Shown in pieces: positions 43,875 through 59,846 of a stretch of DNA of 64,000 nucleotides; within the stretch, counting starts at the first letter, position 1; each line of letters starts with the position of its first letter. This DNA comes from Erpobdella octoculata. Its lineage: Eukaryota; Annelida; Clitellata; Hirudinida; Erpobdellidae. The notes beneath the pieces are model-generated. The model had not been told where the DNA came from and ran no database searches. It saw only the letters and a list, made by a program, of their open reading frames with translations. The position numbers and the translations under genes are program-made. The DNA lies in NCBI GenBank assembly GCA_963978895.1, contig OZ022238.1:14612462-14676461 (forward strand). Direction: 5' to 3'.

Positions 43875-43924
43875 CTGCAAATAGTCTACAATTTTTTCAT
43901 AGACTAATGCTTTAAATCTTTCAA

Positions 43925-44140
43925 ATTTTACTCGTAAGTAAATACACATACACTTGTTTACTCGTAAGTAAATACACATACACTTGTTTACTCGTAAGTA
44001 AATACACATACACTTGTTTACTCGTAAGTAAATACACATACACTTGTTTACTCGTAAGTAAAATACACATACACTTGTTTACTCGTAAGTAAATACACAT
44101 ACACTTGTTTACTCGTAAGTAAATACACATACACTTGTTC
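43925..44140. repeat. 30-bp tandem satellite
   Basis: Seven almost identical copies of TACTCGTAAGTAAATACACA-TACACTTGTT. One copy has an extra A at about 44061. Confidence 0.97.
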
Positions 44141-44351
44141 ACAAATATGCATACAGAACAAAACCAAAACATGTTATTTATTATTTATTCCGTCAACATC
44201 TACCTAAACATTCGCACAGCTTCGGGTATTGGCAGGCGAGAAAAAGCCAACTACCTAATTAATACTCAATAAACAAAATAATCAAATACTACGATAACAT
44301 TTATTCCATTTATACAACGGTATTAAAATGTATTAACAAAGCAGTGTTTGT

Positions 44352-44382
44352 GTATGTATGTATGTATGTATGTATGTATGTA

Positions 44383-44441
<59 letters not shown>

Positions 44442-44560
44442 ATGTATGTATGTATGTATGTATGTATGTATGTATGTATGTATGTATGTATGTATGTATG
44501 TATGTATGTATGTATGTATGTATGTATGTATGTATGTATGTATGTATGTATGTATGTGTG
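44352..44560. repeat. (ATGT)n / (GT)n microsatellite
   Basis: About 200 bp ATGT with a (GT)n block at 44388-44424. Confidence 0.97.
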
Positions 44561-45640
44561 CGTTCTTTAAGAAGGACATTCGCGTTAGAAGGAGTTGGTT
44601 TTGTTTTGCACTTTAGCAACGCTTGCACGTTCCGATGTAGAACGTCCGTATAAAATAGAAGAAACCCAATGATGTTTACGGCCCGCCCGGTAAATCCCGG
44701 TGTTATTTTTAACCACCGAGTTTTCTATTCATTTCTTTCTTCATTTATTTATTATATATTTGTTAGTATATTTTTTGACGTTTTGGCATATGGTTGGTTG
44801 TAGCTGTGGTTGATGTAGTTGTGGTTGATTAAGTACAAGTGATAGAAGTAGTAGTCTTGCAACGATAAAACGATAGCAGCATAGTGATAATGAATGAGCA
44901 ACTACCTTGTTTTCTCCTGTACAAACGTAAATAATAGAAAAGGCAATAGGATGACAAACGGCAAAAGAGAAACAGAGAAAAGCAATAAGAAAGAGAGAGA
45001 GGAGATGATTTAAGGAGCGATATAGAGTAGGAGAAAAATACAGGAAAAAGAAGAAATATTAAAAATCAAACAACCATAGAAGCAGACCATATAAAAATGA
45101 ATAATACAAACAAACACACTTGACCTCATTAATCTTGAAACCTCCCATGTATATTGTCTCAATCTGATTTTTCTATCTTTTTCGTTTCAGTCTCTCTCTT
45201 TTTAATTTTTTTCAATGTCTCTTTTTCACTCTATCTGAATATCTTTTTTTCCTTCCTCTCATATTTCTTCCCTCTATTGTCTTGTCTTTCTTGACCCTTT
45301 TCATTTCATTTTCTCCAGACATCATGAATCTCGATGACCCTTTCTTGTATCCCCTCACGTCCTCTCCCTCTCCCTCTCTTTCTCTCTTTTTTTATTCATC
45401 TCATTCCATTCAACCTCTCTCTCTCTCTCTCTCTCTCCCTGCCTCTCTTTCAATTTTGTCTCTCTTATCTTAGCTTATAAGCCAGTTTTGCAACTCAAAA
45501 GATTGTCATTTTCGCGCACGTGTTGGCCAACACAAAATTCTTGTTTATGACAGAAAAGGGAAAGAAGAGAAAAAATTAGAAAAGTTATAAAAACCTATAT
45601 GCGTGTACGTGTGTGTATGTGCTGTATGTGTGAGCGTGTT
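44561..45640. other. gene-free stretch
   Basis: Pyrimidine-rich in its second half (CTCTCTC at 45410-45440). No gene seen. Confidence 0.5.
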
Positions 45641-45884
45641 GTATCACCATCATCACCATCACCACCAACACAGCCACCACCACTCTTACCATCCCATCAT
45701 CATCATCATCATCGACATCGTCATCGTCACCGACATCGTCATCAACATCGTCATCAACATCGTCATCGTCATCGTCATCATCATAATTGTCGTACTCCTC
45801 CTTCTCTTTGTCATCATTATCACCACTATCATCTTCATCACTATTATTATAATTATTATCATCATCATCACTATCATCATCACT

Positions 45885-45920
<36 letters not shown>

Positions 45921-46016
45921 GTCGTCGTCGTCGTCGTCGTCATCATCATCATCATCATCACATCATCATCATCATCATCACTTCATCATTACTATCATCA
46001 TCACTATCACCATCAA

Positions 46017-46072
<56 letters not shown>

Positions 46073-46075
46073 AAC
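45640..46075. repeat. (CAT)n-derived array
   Basis: CATCAT with ATCGTC, GTC and ACC variants. Long His/Ile/Ser frames here are artefacts. Confidence 0.95.
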
Positions 46076-46669
46076 AACAACAACCACAAAAATGCGATAA
46101 CATGAACATGGCCATGTTTCTTGACACCACGTGACGACGACAAAAAACCTCCGTAACAGTTAAATCACAGACAGACAGGCCATTCTTCTCATTTCCAGAC
46201 TCAACTTATTCAAAATCATTCTCGATGCTGCTTTTGTGACGTCAGCAGACTCGTCATTGTACGCATTAACGACATTGTAAAACTGAACACTGTTAGTACT
46301 GGTCTCCTAGGAAAAAAAGAAAATTATTCCATAAATATTAAGTTTGTTTACAAAGTTTCGATAGAAATTGGATGACAAACTTTAAGAATATTTACTTGAA
46401 GCGTAATATTTGAATAAAAAAGTGAAGAACAGAGTTATCGTAACTTTTCAGCACATCTTAATACTACTCAGATGAGGATGATGATGATCAGGAACGGAGA
46501 TTACGTGGGGGGCGGGGGTACAAGTCCTTCCCCAATAATTCGATTGAGAGGACATCATAGGCATTGCCCCAAGTAATAGTTCCAAACACTTACAAATTCC
46601 CAGCTGAAAAATGAAACAAAATTGTCCCGACAACGACTTGCAGAAAAGTTTAATACTGAATATCGTATG

Positions 46670-46868
46670 GCATCACTACATAACTACATCACTACATAAC
46701 TACATCACTACATAACTACATCACTACATAACTATATCACTACATAACTACATCACTACATAACTACATCACTACATAACTACATCACTACATAACTACA
46801 TCACTACATAACTACATCACTACATAACTACATCACTACATCACTACATAACTACTCACTACATAACT
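46670..46868. repeat. 16-bp tandem repeat
   Basis: About eleven copies of CATCACTACATAACTA. Confidence 0.95.
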
Positions 46869-46879
46869 CCAATTAGAAT

Positions 46880-47273
46880 CAACTTTACTACTTGACGGAG
46901 AAGTAACACCAATTGAGGAGCTCATAAGAAGCTATCGTGAACTGAATGTCAAGACTTTATCTATGCAGCTATCAATGTTTCACAGTCGGTGGAAGTATCC
47001 AATTTAAACAGTGCAGTTGAAATAATTCTGTCTGAAGACGTGCGCCGACTGTTTCCACAAGTTGATCGAGACAGAGCGTTCTTCCAGTATACCTTGCGTA
47101 GGTTGAAAACGTGGTTGCGCAATACCATGACTCAGTCAAGACTGAACGCAACTGCAATTTGTCATGTCCATCAGAACATCTTGGATGACATTGACCTAGA
47201 CCGAGTGGCGGCGGTATTCGTCAGTCGGTCTAATAATAGGAAGGTGGTATTTGGACCTCATGCTTTTAAATGA
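46880..47273 (+). pseudogene. hAT transposase C-terminal relic
   Basis: The frame 46989-47273 reads LRRLKTWLRNTMTQSRLNAT then ICHVHQNILDDIDLDRVAAV and a terminal RKVVF. This is the hAT dimerisation domain (iKtylRstM..eRL..La...h....id.d.v...F....R...f). The upstream part (EELIRSYRELNVKTLSMQLS) is in another frame, showing at least one frameshift. No termini found. Confidence 0.7.
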
Positions 47274-47741
47274 ACTTAACATTTTTTGGTTTTTCCTGTT
47301 TTTATCTTTTCTTCTCTTTCATTTCTCACTCTCTCCATTTTTTTCTCTTCTTTTTGTTTCTCTCGTATTAAGTTTTGTGTAACAATCTAGTATACACAGT
47401 CTTTGTTTTAAATTGTTTTCATCAACGGGAAGGAAAGGAAAAAGAGTAAAGCAATGGGAATGAAAATTTGCTTTTCTACAAAAACACCTGCAGGTGATGC
47501 CCATGGTAGCAAATGTGGTTTTTTTTATTAAAAAAATGATCTGAAATTCACCTACTGCAAGACAAAATTCAGAAACGTTTTTGGGGAAAATACTCCCGAA
47601 GCCCCGCACAAAAGGGTAGTGATGATGATGATGCTGATTGTAAGATGAAGATGATTCATCTTACGTATTTTCATAATATTTGTTTATTTTATTTTATTAT
47701 GTGCACATTTTATTATGATTGGATATGTTGAAAACAATAAG

Positions 47742-47797
<56 letters not shown>

Positions 47798-48440
47798 TTA
47801 TATATATGTGTGTATATTTGTGTATGTGTGTACGTGTGTGTGTGTATTATTTTTTTTATCTAGGAATTTATATGTATATATATAACATATAAATAATATG
47901 GTAATATAACGGTGCGTCGTGTCCGACGCTAGTTCTAACGACCTTTTCAGCTATTATATTTTAATTTTATTTCTTGTTTATTTTAATTTTGGTTTAATCA
48001 TTTCTTTTTATTTTATCTTTTTATTTTTATTTTTTTATTTTTTAATTCTTAATTTATTTTAATTTTATTTCTGGTTTATTTCATTTCTGTTTTAATTTAA
48101 TTCTGGTTTACTTTATTCCCTCGTTTTATGGTCACGGGATGAAACTTTATTTTTGCTACTTTGATTTGCTGTCGAAATTACCGTATTGTCTTTTAGTAAG
48201 TTTAAATATAAATAATGCACCTGTAAATTCTGTGCACCTGTTCCCAGGTGAGTTATACGTAAACAGTTTCGTTAGCTGTTGTAGTGTCGTAGCGTTGGTT
48301 TTAATGAAAGTTGTATCGCTGGTATGTGTACAGAATTGTCTGTTTTTAGTTTTATATTCGAATGGTTTTATTAGTGTTTCTCTATCTTTATATATTCGGC
48401 TTTCGTCTAATATTCTATACATTGATTTTCCTTACATTAT
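47274..48440. other. gene-free stretch
   Basis: (AT)n at 47744-47793 and long T-rich low complexity at 47950-48110. The frame opening at 48139 is not supported as a gene by itself. Confidence 0.4.
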
Positions 48441-48452
48441 TATAGGGGTTCT

Positions 48453-49022
<570 letters not shown>

Positions 49023-49499
49023 AAGTTAAAATAAATTCGAGAAATATTGTGTTATAAATAACTTCGACTTTAACGTTACGAATCGCTAGAAAGCATATTC
49101 GTCTACGTTTACACTGATGATAATGATGATGATGATTTTGATTTTGATTATGATTTCGAATTACGGTGATGATGATTTGTGATTGTGATGACAACGGTGA
49201 AGATGACAATGAAGATGGTGGTGGATGATTACTGTAATAAAATTATTTTTATTGCTGCAAACACTTTGAAAGAAAGAAACCATATTCTTGCTCTACAAAG
49301 CAAATATGGCAACGCCAGCGCATTAACACAGAGCGCATTACTCGCCGAAAAAACACAGAACAGCTTTTTTACGACTGCGAGACCGCGTCGCAAAGGATGA
49401 CTTTGAGACATCAGCCACGGAACTTCAAAGATCGGTACAGCAACTTACATGTATATAACCATCAATGCTTGTGTCGCTGTCATCATCGATGTCGCAGCT

Positions 49500-49935
49500 G
49501 ATTATATTAGAGGAACAGCTAATTTCCTATTACTATATAAATATCATCACCACCGTATTCGTCACCATCATCTTCCCTACCATCATTTTTATTTCTATAC
49601 TTTCCCATTATCTTAACTAACATCACAATCACCGCCGTCTTTACCACTATTTTATATTCAGGTATTTTCACCAAAAACTTATTCAAAACCAACTTTGTTA
49701 TCATCATCATCCTCATCATCATTATCATCGTCATCATCATTATCATCATCATTCTACTCCTCCTCCTCCTCATCATCATCAACATCATCATCACCATTAC
49801 CACCACCATGACGACATCATCACCTCCATCACAACATCACAATCACCGTCATCACAGTCATCACTGTCATAACTGTCATCGCTATCATCACTATCATCAA
49901 TATCATCACCGTCATCATCGTAACCTCCACCACCA
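49500..49935. repeat. degenerate (CAT)n array
   Basis: ATCATC/ACCACC/GTCATC variants. Not coding. Confidence 0.85.
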
Positions 49936-50450
49936 CCACGACCATGCTACGTAAATAAGTGACGGTATTATAGATAAGGAATAGAGGATTTAATGGAAAT
50001 TGCTGTTAAATAGCATGCAGGTGCGTTTTTTCCCTCTGGCGAGTGCGGCTTTGTTGAAGAAAAAAACCGAGGTTGTTGCGGTTTGAGATGCCGCGGCTCT
50101 GCGGTTTTGCAGGTTTTGCGGGTATACACTTTTCCAGTCGATAAGAACTCTAGTATAGACGATAAACGATGATAATTTAATTGGAATATGTTTCGTAGGT
50201 CTGCAAATCCATTGTTGACAAGAGTAGAAAGAATCGGAAAAGAGACAAATCTGTAAAGCTGTATGAAATCTGGACGAACTAGAATGTATTGAAGGTGTGA
50301 TGGAGAAGTCTGTTCTCCAATTTAAAAACCTGCCGTCCACTATTGTACGGCGGAATGAAGCTGCGTGGAGGGAAGTTGTGGAGCTGAACCTTCTCATTCT
50401 CTGTACTACAATGACATTGGTGAAAGACAGATGGAATTGAGCTTTTCTAT
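49936..50450. other. gene-free stretch
   Basis: Unique-looking sequence, no frame with family likeness. Confidence 0.4.
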
Positions 50451-51155
<705 letters not shown>

Positions 51156-52230
51156 ATAAATTAACGTTTTTTTAATAAGTTTTTGGAGAATATATACTGG
51201 ATAAGTTTCTGACATGAAGAGCATTTTAAATATAAATGAACCTAGCGATTTTTGACTCCAACACTTTCTAAATATTTGAAATTAATGAAAATAGCTTAAT
51301 TTAAATACAGTTATAAGTGCCCAAGTAAGAGTACTTTTAGAACCAAGAAAGAAAAACTTTAGCAAAAGAACTAAAACTATTACAATAAATGCATTTATTT
51401 CAAGTAAGCTTAAATGTACTCGAAACAAATTATATTTAACTATATTATAAACAATTAAAGAAATTGTTATACAAAATATAAGCATAATTATAAACAAAAT
51501 GTAAATACATAGAGAATAAAAAAATAATTTTTTATTGCTCACAAGAAAAATAATATCTAAAAATTCGCAAGAATATTTAATGTCTCCCATCTGGGCGAAG
51601 TTTTCCCCGGGAAATGGGCAACAACTAGGCCACAATCGACACAAGCCAAACGCTCGCCATTAATTCGCATTAAAACCAAATATAATTTCGGTCACCATAC
51701 TAACCGGTCATAATTCCACCGCAGAGAATGCTCCCTATATGAACGTTTATCCTAGCATCACTACCACCATTCTCATACCTTACCACATCAACAACATTAT
51801 CAAACCTTACCATATCAACACCATTATCATACCTTACCATATCAACACTACCATTCTCATATCAAACCATATCAACACCAGCATTCTCATACCTTACCAT
51901 ATAAACACCATTATCATACCTTACCACATTTATCACCATTAACTATCCATCTTTATCACAATTTAAGCTCGGTCATCCCCACACCAATTTAAGCCCTTTC
52001 ATCACCACCATCAATTCAAAAACCACTACTACTAAACCACCACCACTAACATCCAACCACCATCTTCTATCTATCACCTCAATCGACCCAGCAATATCAC
52101 AATAATCTCCTATCACAGGCATCACCAGATAGCAATTCATCACCTCTTATTCATCGTAGCAAACGACGGAGAGTACAAGCAGCTGATGATAAAGATGAAT
52201 TTATTTTAAAAAGACACAACATGATGTAGG
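51156..52230. other. gene-free stretch
   Basis: A degenerate repeat of ACCATATCAACACCATTATC-ATACCTT units spans 51765-51945. Nothing else recognised. Confidence 0.5.
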
Positions 52231-52271
52231 CAGAGATAGTGATGGCGATAAGGGAGAGGAAGGAGAAAAAA

Positions 52272-52272
52272 C

Positions 52273-52356
<84 letters not shown>
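52272..52356. repeat. (GA)n microsatellite
   Basis: About 80 bp GA; another (GA)n at 52679-52707. Confidence 0.95.
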
Positions 52357-52359
<3 letters not shown>

Positions 52360-52672
52360 GAAAGATGGAGATAGAGAAAGAAAGAGAGAGATTAAACAGA
52401 AAGAAAATGAGAGGAGAGAAAAAAGGGGGATACGGAGTGATGGAAGAAGTAACAGGGAGTGAATAAAGATTTGAAGAAAGATTAATTGATCAAAAAATCG
52501 TGATTTGACGGGTGAAATTGAAGAAAAACGATCGAGTGAAAGTGAGAAGAAATAGAATGGATGAGTTAATCATTATAAATACATAGAGGAGTTAAGAAAA
52601 AGCAGTATCGGTTATTTAACAATTAGGTGAAAATAGTTATGTGAACAAACAAGAATGAAAGATGGAGGAGAT

Positions 52673-52707
<35 letters not shown>

Positions 52708-53437
52708 AACGTTGCAAGATATTTTGGCTTTATGAAAACTTTTATCTTTACATCAATCTCGAACTTTCGTAGAAATCAATGGGATGTAAAATATGGTTGA
52801 GAGAGGCTTCTCACAACTATGATAACAACTATGACGATGCAGATGATGAGGATGGTCATGATGATGATACTGATGATAGTGATAATAATGGTGGCGATGT
52901 TGATGATGACAGGGATGTTACAGACGGTAACGGAGACAAAACGTTGCAGCAAATTGCATACAACGCCGAAGTAGTCGTAAAAGTGTCGCTAGATGTCTCC
53001 TGGCAGCTGATTAGAGTTTTATTTCTATTATCAACAAGGATGTGGGTCTCTTTGTAGTTTCACAACACAGCGTAGTAGTGTAATGCTTGAGTTGGAGAAA
53101 CATCGTTATTGATCAAACAGACGAAAATTACTGCAATAACAAAGAATACGCCCAGGCTGCAGTTTGCTTTTATAGAGACTATCGAGTGATACCATAGAAT
53201 ATTTAAGTGGGTCTTTTCAATTTGCCAATCGGAGTGGTTTGGTGAGATTTAAAGTAAATACGTGTGGTTGATAAAATTGAAAAAGAAAGGTGGGGGAATG
53301 TCACCAATGTTTGCTATTCGCGTTGTCATTCTATCTGCAATGTCGTCAATGTCGGTGACATTGACAATGCCATTTCAGGCCTTTCATTTAACAATATTAC
53401 CGATATGTGATATATGTCCGCATTTATAACGATACGC

Positions 53438-53890
<453 letters not shown>

Positions 53891-53999
53891 CAACACCATC
53901 ATCATATCACCATGTAAAATATGGTAGAGATCATCATCACAAACTATCCTTGTTTTGTCGTCAAGCGTCAAGAGAAAGGCTTCCTTGCCTGGAGCCCTG

Positions 54000-55084
<1,085 letters not shown>

Positions 55085-55492
55085 TGAGAGAAGTAAAAGT
55101 AGAAGGAATATGAAGGATTACTCTGTCACAGTGTTCACGACGTGTGAATATGAATACGTGCCTGGTTAATTTAATGCTTTCATTTCCTATATATCTGTTA
55201 GTGTCTGTGGATATTTTTAATTATTTGTTTATAATTCTTATTATATAGGTAATGCATCCAATCTCAATCTGAAGTTTGTCAAATATTGTTACAGAAAATT
55301 AAATAGCTGTTCTTATGTGTTTAAACGAGGTTTTTAAATAAACATTGTCATGACTAAAATAATTTCTTGCCTATTGAACATAAAATAGCTTTTAGCCCGA
55401 AACTTCTTAAGAAGCTTTTGTCCGTAATTTTTTTAAAATAAACAATTGGTGTGTTAACGTTTTTATAATTGAATTTTTAAATGTTGTTAATA

Positions 55493-56712
55493 TCTATATA
55501 TATAAAAATGAATGTTTGTATGTATATGTTCATGTCCTTTATGCATTGCTACACCATTTATCCGATCGTAATGAAATTTTCACACAACCTTGAGAGTCAA
55601 GGGGAATCAAATAAAGAGACAAATTTTTTGAAATCCGTCACAAAATGAGCGGAGCGGAGCGGGTGAGCGAGCGGGAACTATATATATATGTATGTGCGTA
55701 TGTATGTGTGTATGTATGTATGTGTATGTGCATGTATGTGTGTCTGTGTGTGTGTTTATGTATGTACTAGCGAAGATACCCGGCGTTGCCCGGGTTTTTT
55801 AGAGGTTTTTCTAATGTTTGTCTCTTTCTCTCTCGTTTCCTTTCCCACCTGCTTTCCCACTCCTGTTCGCTTTCCCGTTTTCGGTCGTTTTCCCGCTGCC
55901 GGTCGCTTTCCCGCTCCCCGTCGCTTTCCCGCTCCCGGTCGCTTTCCCGCTCCCGGTCACGTTTGCTCTCCCATTCCCGCTCACGCTTGCTTTTCCGTTC
56001 CCGCTTGCTGTCCGTTCCGCGTCGCTTTCCCGTTTCTATAATAGACAAACTAACCCACAAACATTCATATATATATAGTCTAAGCAAATCTATTTTACGT
56101 TTTATAGGCTAACAGAAGTTATGAAAGAATGGAAAAGAAAAAATGAGCGTGAACGGGAACGGGAACGGGAGAGCAACCGTGACCGGGAATAGGAGAGCAA
56201 GCATGACCGGGAACGGGAGAGCAAGCGTGAGCGGGAACGGGAAAGCGACCGGGAACGGGAAAGCGACCGGGAACGGGAGAGCAAGCGTGAGCGGGAACGG
56301 GAAAGCGACCGGGAACGGGAAAGCGACCGGGAACGGGAAAGCGACCGGGAACGGGAAAGCGACCGGGAACGGGAAAGCGACCGGGAACGGGAAAGCGACC
56401 GGGAACGGAAAAGCGACCGGGAACGGGAAAGCGACCGGGAACGGGAAAGCGACCGGGAACGCGGAAAGCGACCGGGAACGCGGAAAGCGACTGGAATCGG
56501 GAAAGCAAGCTTGGAAGGAAACGCGAGCAAGAGAGAAAATCGATAACAAAACTTCTGAGCGGGAAGCGACCGGGAGCTGGAAAACGACCGAGAGCGGAAA
56601 AGCGACCGGGAACGCGACGAAAACGGGAAAGTGGAGAAGGAAACGGGAGCGAGAGAGACAAACATTAGAAAAACCTCTAAAAACCCCGGGCAACGCCGGG
56701 TAACCCCGCTAG
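55493..56712 (+). mobile_element. nested non-autonomous Helitron pair, copy B
   Basis: Starts TCTATATATATAAAAATGAA at 55493 after A and ends GGGTAACCCCGCTAG at 56712 before T, the A/T target of Helitrons. It shares the reverse-oriented inner copy (from about 55768) and the 18-bp GC minisatellite with copy A at 16612-17754, differing in repeat number and some substitutions. Coding-looking frames on both strands are repeat artefacts. Confidence 0.8.
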
Positions 56713-57135
56713 TAATAAATATTACTTACGGGTTTTCAGCACAAAGCTTTTACGTTTGTATACAGTAGTATTCCAGGTATGGTTAAACTCAAGTTTTTGA
56801 GAGCCTTACTAGTATGTTATATTTTGGTTTCTACTCAACATACCGTAGTTCTCAATAACTTCACGGGCTTTGTTATTTTGATTTGCTGATTCAGCACACC
56901 GCCTAAAAAAAAACTATCGTTGTGCCCTATAACTTACTAATTTATTTTGTCTGACGTATTAAAAAGCAATTTCCCTATCTATATATTAAAAATCTTCCTT
57001 TCTTTTAGTACTCAGTCTGTTTGACCAGGAATTTGTCTAAATTGAACATTATTTGACTTATTTCACAATTCGGATGTTGGTATCTTCTGCACTTCTGCTA
57101 ATCTAACTATTTGTTTTCATCAGCAAACATTGATA
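56713..57135. other. gene-free stretch
   Basis: No recognisable feature. Confidence 0.45.
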
Positions 57136-57137
57136 TT

Positions 57138-58008
57138 TTTAAATCCTTAAGATTATCTTCATTATGTTTGCTTGCTTGCTTGCTTGAGCCATACGTTGGA
57201 ACCCTTTGACCCTTAAAAAACCAACTTCCCGTTATCCAATTAAGCGGATTTTAATGGCTTCTATTTGTCCTTGCAGACTCTACATTCTATTCAAGTTTCA
57301 AATTGGAGGGAAAAATTTGAATAAATTATAGAATAAAATTGATTAAAACTTTAAATTTTATAAAAACTAAAAATTATCTGTAGAGAAATTAACCATAAGT
57401 TACTAGTTTATTTAAAGAAGACGTTATTGAATTTTTTAATTAAAAACTTTATAATAAAATATGTTTATTCCATAATAATTCCAAAGTTTTTCTACAATGC
57501 TTTTATCTACTCGTCGTCTCTGTTTGTCTTTCTGTTTCTCTGTCTGTTTCAAATCTTGTAATTCATTCGCCAGAGTCGTTTTTTTTCTACAATGCTTTTA
57601 TCTACTCGTCGTCTCGGTTTGTCTTTCTGTTTCTCTGTCTGTTTCAAATCTTGCAATAAATTTTTGAGTCACTTCCTGATGATAGATTTTTTTCAAATTT
57701 TGCATACATGCTCAAAATAGAAGATAATGCAATATTCAATTATTAGTTTTACAATAAGTCAATTAATTTAGTTAATTTTAATTAATTTCATTTTTATATG
57801 GGAAGAAAAAATTATAATAATTATAATAATTATAAATTATTATAAATAATATAAATTATAAATTATAAATTATTATAAATTATTATAAAATTATAAATAA
57901 TTATAATTAAATAATTATAATTATAAGAAAAAATTGATTGCAAAATTTGTGTTTTAATTACATATAAAAGCATTGGGTTTTAAAAATTCGTTTTTAATTT
58001 ACTTGTTT
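57138..58008 (+). repeat. local interspersed family copy, long form
   Basis: Opens TTTAAATCCTTAAGATTATC-TTC with GCTTGCTTGCTTGCTTGAGC; contains a roughly 95-bp tandem duplication at 57489-57660 (CTACAATGCTTTTATCTACT) and ends TTTACTTGTTTA. Confidence 0.6.
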
Positions 58009-58009
58009 A

Positions 58010-58478
58010 TATTTAAGTTCTTTATATTAACTTCACGGTGTTTGCTTGTTTGCTTATCTGCTTGAGCCATAATGTTGGGACCCTTCATCGTTTAAAGAAA
58101 CAATTTTCCGTTATCAAATCAAATTGATATTCGGTGGGCTTATTTCTTCCAACGGACTTTACATTCTATTAAATTGTCAGAAAGGTTGGACAAAATTTGA
58201 GTGAATTATAGAAGAAAATCAATAAGACTTTTGAAAAATGTTAAATAATTATAACTTTTATGTAGAGAAACGAATTATAATTTTTTATTTTGTTTAAAAA
58301 ACAATAATTAATTTTTAAATTTATAATTAGAATTTTTGTTTTTTTTCCATATTTATTCGAAAATAGCTTATAATTTCAATCCTTACAATCGAGGTGAAAT
58401 TTGGTGAGTTTATTTGTTGCTGCAGATTTTACATTTTATTAAATTCCTATATTTATTTGACAACATTTGAGTTAATTA
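58010..58478 (+). repeat. local interspersed family copy, split by a hAT element
   Basis: Opens TTTAAGTTCTTTATATTAAC-TTCACGG, directly after the previous copy. It is interrupted at 58479 by the hAT element and resumes at 59847. Confidence 0.65.
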
Positions 58479-59846
58479 CAGTGGCGTACCTAGGGTCTTC
58501 TGCGCCCGGGGACAAAACACAAAATCTGCGCCCCCTACATAAAATCTGTCGAACTACATAAAATATAATAACTGTCGTACTCAGTATTTGCATGTAGACT
58601 ACAGTCTCTGGCGCCTATATACATGCATTTCAGGGTATTTAAATTTCTATATGCATATTGAGCTGAGTTTTAAACAAAATTTATTTTTCTTGCTTTTACT
58701 GCAGCAAACTGGTTAATTATATCATCAAAATCAATCTGTTCAAGAACTTCCCTCTCCACACTCATTAGGGCCAGATCGCTAAGTCTATCTTGTCCCATGG
58801 ATGCTCGAAGGTAGGAAAGAATTATTTTTAATTTACTGAAGGATCGCTCACAGCTGGCAATCGAGACAGCTATGGTAAGAAGGATTTGTAGAGCAACACG
58901 CAAATTTGGAAAAACATCTTGTCCGTAACTAACAATGAACGACAAGAGTTCTGTAGGAGTCTTTGGTGCAGTATCCTGGCGGGTCTCAAGGAGCATTCTG
59001 CAGTCACATACTTCATTTAATAACTCAATTCCTTCAACATCCGAGTCATAAAAATTTCCAAATTCAATACAATGATGACGGAGATTGTCAAGATCTTTGT
59101 CATTCAAAAGTTTGTCTACATCAAGTAAGAATCCGAATTTGAAGTTCAGATCTTTGAGACGAGTAAACCTTGTTGTCATCTCCTGTTGAAGTCGATCTAA
59201 AATGCTCTTCATGATCCGAACAATTTCTTCTTCTGCCGAAAGTCCTGCATCTCGGGCAAGTTCTCCAGGCATCCTTCTCCGTCGCCGGATTCTACTTTCT
59301 ACAGCAACACCCCATAGCTCACATCTTTCCTTTGCTTTTAGCACTGAATCATGGCATATGTCTTCACGGATTCTTGTAATATCCATGTGCAGAGATTCAA
59401 TATCCAAAGACGCTTCGTGAAAATTCATTGTTGGATCTTGAAGTCTTTTCTGAACACGGTCGATTTTTTTGAGTATGTCATGCCAGAAAGGAAGGAAAAC
59501 TAAGAAGTTGAAACTCAGAATATTTTGTAACAGAATTACAGCATCGCCTCTAGTTTCTTGTGTTTCAGTTGTATCTTCAGACATATTTTCCAGTAGACTA
59601 ACTATATTATCAAGTCCATCATGGATTGATTTAACACATTCTGCTCTAGCACTCCATCGTGTTTCTGATTCACGCTTGACTGTGATGGTAACTGCTTCTT
59701 TAAGTTTGTGAACTTCTGAAAAGATCCTCAACAAATTTAAATTTTTTTTTAATTATTTAAAAAATTTGGTCACTGATATTGCGCCCCCTCCAGCCCTGCG
59801 CCCGGGGACAACTGTCCCCCCTGCCCCCCCCCTCGGTACGCCACTG
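58479..59846 (-). mobile_element. hAT element with perfect 8-bp target duplication
   Basis: Ends CAGTGGCGTACCTAGGG (58479) and CCCTCGGTACGCCACTG (59846) are inverted repeats. GTTAATTA flanks both sides (58471-58478 and 59847-59854). Only about 110 bp separate the coding frame from the right end, so the N-terminal part of the transposase has been deleted. Perfect flanks suggest a fairly recent insertion. Confidence 0.92.
58670..59734 (-). CDS. hAT transposase, ZMYM1-like, N-terminally truncated
   Basis: 354 codons uninterrupted. Residues 294-351 are the hAT dimerisation domain: SCERSFSKLKIILSYLRASM, QDRLSDLALMSVERE, IDFDDIINQFAAVKARK. The upstream part matches the helical region of ZMYM1/TTF-type hAT transposases (ETRWSAR near residue 24). 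The zinc finger and the first catalytic acidic region, present in full-length relatives of 600-800 residues, are absent. The protein could at most be a dimerisation-competent fragment. It lies inside the TIR-bounded element. Confidence 0.85.
   Translation of the reverse strand: MLRIFSEVHKLKEAVTITVKRESETRWSARAECVKSIHDGLDNIVSLLENMSEDTTETQETRGDAVILLQNILSFNFLVFLPFWHDILKKIDRVQKRLQDPTMNFHEASLDIESLHMDITRIREDICHDSVLKAKERCELWGVAVESRIRRRRRMPGELARDAGLSAEEEIVRIMKSILDRLQQEMTTRFTRLKDLNFKFGFLLDVDKLLNDKDLDNLRHHCIEFGNFYDSDVEGIELLNEVCDCRMLLETRQDTAPKTPTELLSFIVSYGQDVFPNLRVALQILLTIAVSIASCERSFSKLKIILSYLRASMGQDRLSDLALMSVEREVLEQIDFDDIINQFAAVKARKINFV

Noticed and set aside
43925..44140. Regular 30-bp repeats resembling a CRISPR array
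   Set aside because: Units are head-to-tail with no unique spacers, in a eukaryotic genome; it is a satellite.
45599..46105. His-rich and Ile-rich frames in CAT arrays (also 53407-53971)
   Set aside because: Trinucleotide repeat artefacts.
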